Positions 31,953-33,731 of a stretch of 33,731 bases of DNA are shown piece after piece (position 1 is the first letter of the stretch; each line of letters starts with the position of its first letter). Where the stretch lies: positions 1 to 33,731 of the forward strand of contig JAJXRJ010000023.1 of assembly GCA_021629085.1 (NCBI GenBank), in the 5' to 3' direction. Source of the stretch: Oscillospiraceae bacterium. Its GTDB lineage: Bacteria; Bacillota; Clostridia; UMGS1810. The translations under genes and the position numbers were made by a program. The notes beneath the pieces are model-generated. The model was given only the letters and a program-made list of their open reading frames with translations. It did not search any database and was not told the DNA's origin.

Positions 31953-32372
31953 TTATTCTTCTAACGGTTCTTCCTCTTCGGCGTCGTCCGATTCATCTAA
32001 AACCGGCGTTTCCTTTGCCATTTCAATGCCTACGACATGAATGTTGACCTTGTTGACGTCAAGCCCGGTCATGGATTCAATTGACTTTTTAACATTCTCT
32101 TGAATTTCCCATGCCACTTCCGGAATGCGCACGCCGTATTCGATAATCACATTGATATCCAGCGTTACCTGCCGGTCGTTGACTACAACGCGCACACCCT
32201 TTGCTGCGCCCTTTTTGCCCAGCATTTTGTTGATTTCACCCGAAAGAGTACTGCCGCCAGCTGTGCACACACCCTTTACCTCGCTCACTGCGATACCCGC
32301 AATGGTTGCCACAACCTCTTCCGATATTTTAATGTTCCCGGTAGATTCCAAAACCTCATGCATTTCTTCCAT
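31953..32372 (-). CDS. Asp23/Gls24 family envelope stress response protein
   Basis: 139 residues of the Asp23 family (YqhY/YloU type). The domain runs from about 8 to 115: GNIKISEEVVATIAGIAVSEVKGV, GVRVVVNDRQVTLDINVIIEYG, VAWEIQENVKKSIESMTGLDVNKVNIHVVGI. The final 20 residues are a highly acidic tail (DESDDAEEEEPLEE). YqhY in Bacillus lies in the same place, between the acc genes and nusB, and is linked to control of acetyl-CoA carboxylase; the acc genes are absent here. Start: ATG 32393 has no ribosome site, while AAAAGGAG lies 9 nt before the ATG at 32372. The gene has its own promoter and terminator. Confidence 0.9.
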   Translation of the reverse strand: MEEMHEVLESTGNIKISEEVVATIAGIAVSEVKGVCTAGGSTLSGEINKMLGKKGAAKGVRVVVNDRQVTLDINVIIEYGVRIPEVAWEIQENVKKSIESMTGLDVNKVNIHVVGIEMAKETPVLDESDDAEEEEPLEE

Positions 32373-32411
32373 ACTAAAACGCTCCTTTTCCATTTCGATA
32401 CACTCATAGAT

Positions 32412-32440
32412 AGTATATCACGTTTTTTCCACAACTTCAA
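32412..32440 (-). promoter_or_regulatory. Sigma-A promoter of asp23
   Basis: On the - strand: TTGAAG (-35, 32440-32435), 17-nt spacer, TATACT (-10, 32417-32412). It gives a leader of about 35 nt. The remainder of the gap up to 32523 shows no clear terminator for spoIIIAH, so that operon may read through. Confidence 0.72.
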
Positions 32441-32523
32441 CCATTGTGAACCATGTTTTAAATTTAATTTTTATCGCTGTTTTAGTATGCGGCAAAACCG
32501 GCAATTTTAGACAAGGCAAATTT

Positions 32524-33075
32524 TTATTCCACTTCGATAATTTTGACCTCTTTTGCGTCCACGTACTGTGCAACAATATCTTTGATACGTGCAGCCTCCG
32601 GTGCGGTGAGCTTTTGTGATTTGACAGTGACGGTTACCGTATCGCCATTGATGAAAACGACAGCGTCTTCAAACCCTTTTGACTTAATTAAGTTCTCAAT
32701 ATTTACCTCATTTTCCATATTTTGCGATACTTCAAAGATTTTGTCTTCTGCCTCCGCCTTTGCTTCTGCGGATGCTGCAGTGCTGTTAAAAGTCTCTTTT
32801 AAAAGTTCTATGGATTCCGACCGTGCTGTTTCGCGGCTTAGGCGGCATTCTGCAAAATAATCATTTTCTTCGGGCACGTCAGCATTTACCATTTTTGCCT
32901 GGCCAATGCTTGCGTCGTCCGTCGTCTGTTCCTGTTCCTGCTCCTGCACCGACGCAAGATAGTCGTCTAACTCGCCGTATGAATTGTCGTCATACCGCCA
33001 GTTTAAATATCCTGCCACGCAAATCATCACCGCCAACGCAACCAATACAATCTGTTTTTTTCTGCACAACATCAT
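32524..33075 (-). CDS. spoIIIAH: Stage III sporulation protein AH
   Basis: 183 residues: a membrane helix at about 8-24, a low-complexity Glu/Gln linker (about 40-52), then the C-terminal ring-building (YscJ/FliF-like) domain (about 75-183) with SRETARSESIELLKETFN, LIKSKGFEDAVVFINGDTVTVTV and KLTAPEAARIKDIVAQY. In the forespore-mother-cell channel, SpoIIIAH in the mother cell meets SpoIIQ of the forespore. AGGAGG lies 7 nt before the ATG. It overlaps spoIIIAG by 4 bp (ATGA). Confidence 0.95.
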   Translation of the reverse strand: MMLCRKKQIVLVALAVMICVAGYLNWRYDDNSYGELDDYLASVQEQEQEQTTDDASIGQAKMVNADVPEENDYFAECRLSRETARSESIELLKETFNSTAASAEAKAEAEDKIFEVSQNMENEVNIENLIKSKGFEDAVVFINGDTVTVTVKSQKLTAPEAARIKDIVAQYVDAKEVKIIEVE

Positions 33076-33653
33076 TTTTTAGCCTCCTTGTTTTTTTGAA
33101 GAACTTCTATTTTGTGAACCGGGACATCTAACACGGCAGCCACTGCCTTTTGGATGGATACGCGGACGCTGCTGTTTCCCGCCCCATCAGCCACTACCAA
33201 AACACCTCTGATTTTTGGCTCGGTCTCCTTTATGACAAATGGCGTCTGGCTATTTCCATCTTTTACCATCACTGTGGTCTCTTCACTGGATGATTCCACA
33301 TCTCCCGTATCCGCCTGCACACCTCCGCTCGTCTCGCCCGTTTTTGACAGATTGGTTTTTTTATCTTGCGCAGGAATCTTTTCTGTACCGCTGTCGTACG
33401 TCACCATCACATCCACTTCCCCTGCACCCTGCACCTTGGATAAAATTTCAGAAAGCCGTGTTTCCAGTTCGTTTGCATCCGGCGCGGACGCATCGCTTTT
33501 TTCTGGTACGTTGACCGCCGTGTCTTTTTGGGGGTTGGAAAATAAAATATTTGCTGCAATTAAGAGAATGACTCCTATAATCAATATGATATACAAGTTG
33601 GTTTTATTCTTTGAAAAGGATAGATTCTTTAGATTTTCAAACAGGTTTTTCAT
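33072..33653 (-). CDS. spoIIIAG: Stage III sporulation protein AG
   Basis: 193 residues: one membrane helix at about 21-38 (YIILIIGVILLIAANILF), then an extracytoplasmic ring-building domain, ELETRLSEILSKVQGAGEVDVMVTYDSG, a long Ser/Thr/Glu-rich insertion (about 90-130), and the C-terminal TEPKIRGVLVVADGAGNSSVRVSIQKAVAAVLDVPVHKIEVL region typical of SpoIIIAG. It forms a large ring in the feeding-tube channel between mother cell and forespore. Start: AAAGGAG lies before the ATG at 33653, which overlaps the spoIIIAF stop (ATGA); the frame extends upstream to 33671 but without reason. Confidence 0.95.
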   Translation of the reverse strand: MKNLFENLKNLSFSKNKTNLYIILIIGVILLIAANILFSNPQKDTAVNVPEKSDASAPDANELETRLSEILSKVQGAGEVDVMVTYDSGTEKIPAQDKKTNLSKTGETSGGVQADTGDVESSSEETTVMVKDGNSQTPFVIKETEPKIRGVLVVADGAGNSSVRVSIQKAVAAVLDVPVHKIEVLQKNKEAKK

Positions 33654-33731
33654 TGGCCTTCTCCTTTGCACGTCACCGACACATTTAAAAGCTGATATTT
33701 GTCTTTCACATATGCCTCCACAGTATTTAAA
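33650..33731 (-). CDS. spoIIIAF: Stage III sporulation protein AF, C-terminal fragment (cut by window edge)
   Basis: Partial gene. Reading the - strand from 33730 gives 26 codons, VEAYVKDKYQLLNVSVTCKG near the end, then a TGA at 33652-33650 that overlaps the spoIIIAG start as ATGA. Position directly upstream of spoIIIAG, the coupling overlap and the strand-like sequence fit the end of SpoIIIAF. Only the last 26 residues are in the window, so the identity rests mainly on operon order. Confidence 0.7.
   Translation of the reverse strand, partial: LNTVEAYVKDKYQLLNVSVTCKGEGQ

Noticed and set aside
1..33731. CRISPR arrays, tRNA/rRNA genes, insertion sequences, prophage or toxin-antitoxin modules
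   Set aside because: No regularly spaced repeats, cloverleaf-like sequence, transposase or phage gene was found; the single recombinase is Xer-like and not flanked by an element.

Overview
The window looks like an ordinary chromosomal segment of a low-to-mid GC Firmicutes bacterium of class Clostridia. Sporulation genes (spoIIIAF-AG-AH, a YtvI-like gene) point to an endospore-forming lineage. Other Firmicutes marks are gdpP-rplI-dnaB gene order, IreB, Asp23/Gls24, Shine-Dalgarno sites of the GGAGG type before most genes, and frequent TTG/GTG starts. No tRNA, rRNA, CRISPR array, insertion sequence or prophage was seen. Names rest on reading protein motifs by eye; no database search was run.

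Left half (41-16965), every gene on the + strand. It opens with ilvE, an intrinsic terminator, an archaeal-type phosphoglycerate mutase or proposed homoserine kinase, and a YtvI-like membrane protein. A small DUF6514-like gene follows with its own terminator. A strong sigma-A promoter (4066-4094) then drives an operon of about 8.7 kb: DUF2232/YybS-like, gdpP (c-di-AMP phosphodiesterase), rplI, dnaB, tilS, hpt and ftsH, ending at a clear terminator (12876-12901). A second well-formed promoter (12974-13002) starts a DUF2156 protein, a DJ-1/PfpI protein, 5-formyl-THF cyclo-ligase and a CPBP membrane protease, the last three coupled by 4-8 bp overlaps. After a perfect 28-bp palindrome comes a Xer-type tyrosine recombinase.

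Right half (16982-33731), every gene on the - strand. Read in the direction of transcription from the right edge: the end of spoIIIAF, spoIIIAG and spoIIIAH; asp23 with its own promoter and terminator; nusB-xseA-xseB-ispA; then pheS-pheT from a sigma-A promoter lying over the end of ispA. Without a visible terminator this runs into ireB, murJ, an O-antigen-ligase/polymerase-like protein, a GT4 glycosyltransferase, two tandem DUF4330 proteins, an unknown secreted/membrane-anchored protein and a NUDIX ADP-ribose pyrophosphatase. A VTC-domain (polyphosphate polymerase-like) gene and a DUF4956 membrane protein close the half.

The two halves converge on one bidirectional terminator hairpin at 16959-16991 that contains both stop codons. 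The less ordinary parts are: (1) the perfect 28-bp palindrome immediately 5' of the xer gene, which has the length and part of the sequence of a dif site, together with the lack of a conventional start codon after that gene's Shine-Dalgarno sequence; (2) the murJ/Wzy-like/GT4/DUF4330x2/secreted protein set, which looks like an uncharacterised envelope-polymer assembly locus tied to IreB; (3) the VTC-DUF4956 pair with a 70-bp overlap; (4) a terminator-like hairpin 21 nt before the apgM-like gene, leaving no room for a promoter. No stretch over 300 bases lacks a gene; the longest gaps are 3475-3648, 12862-13029 and 32373-32523.
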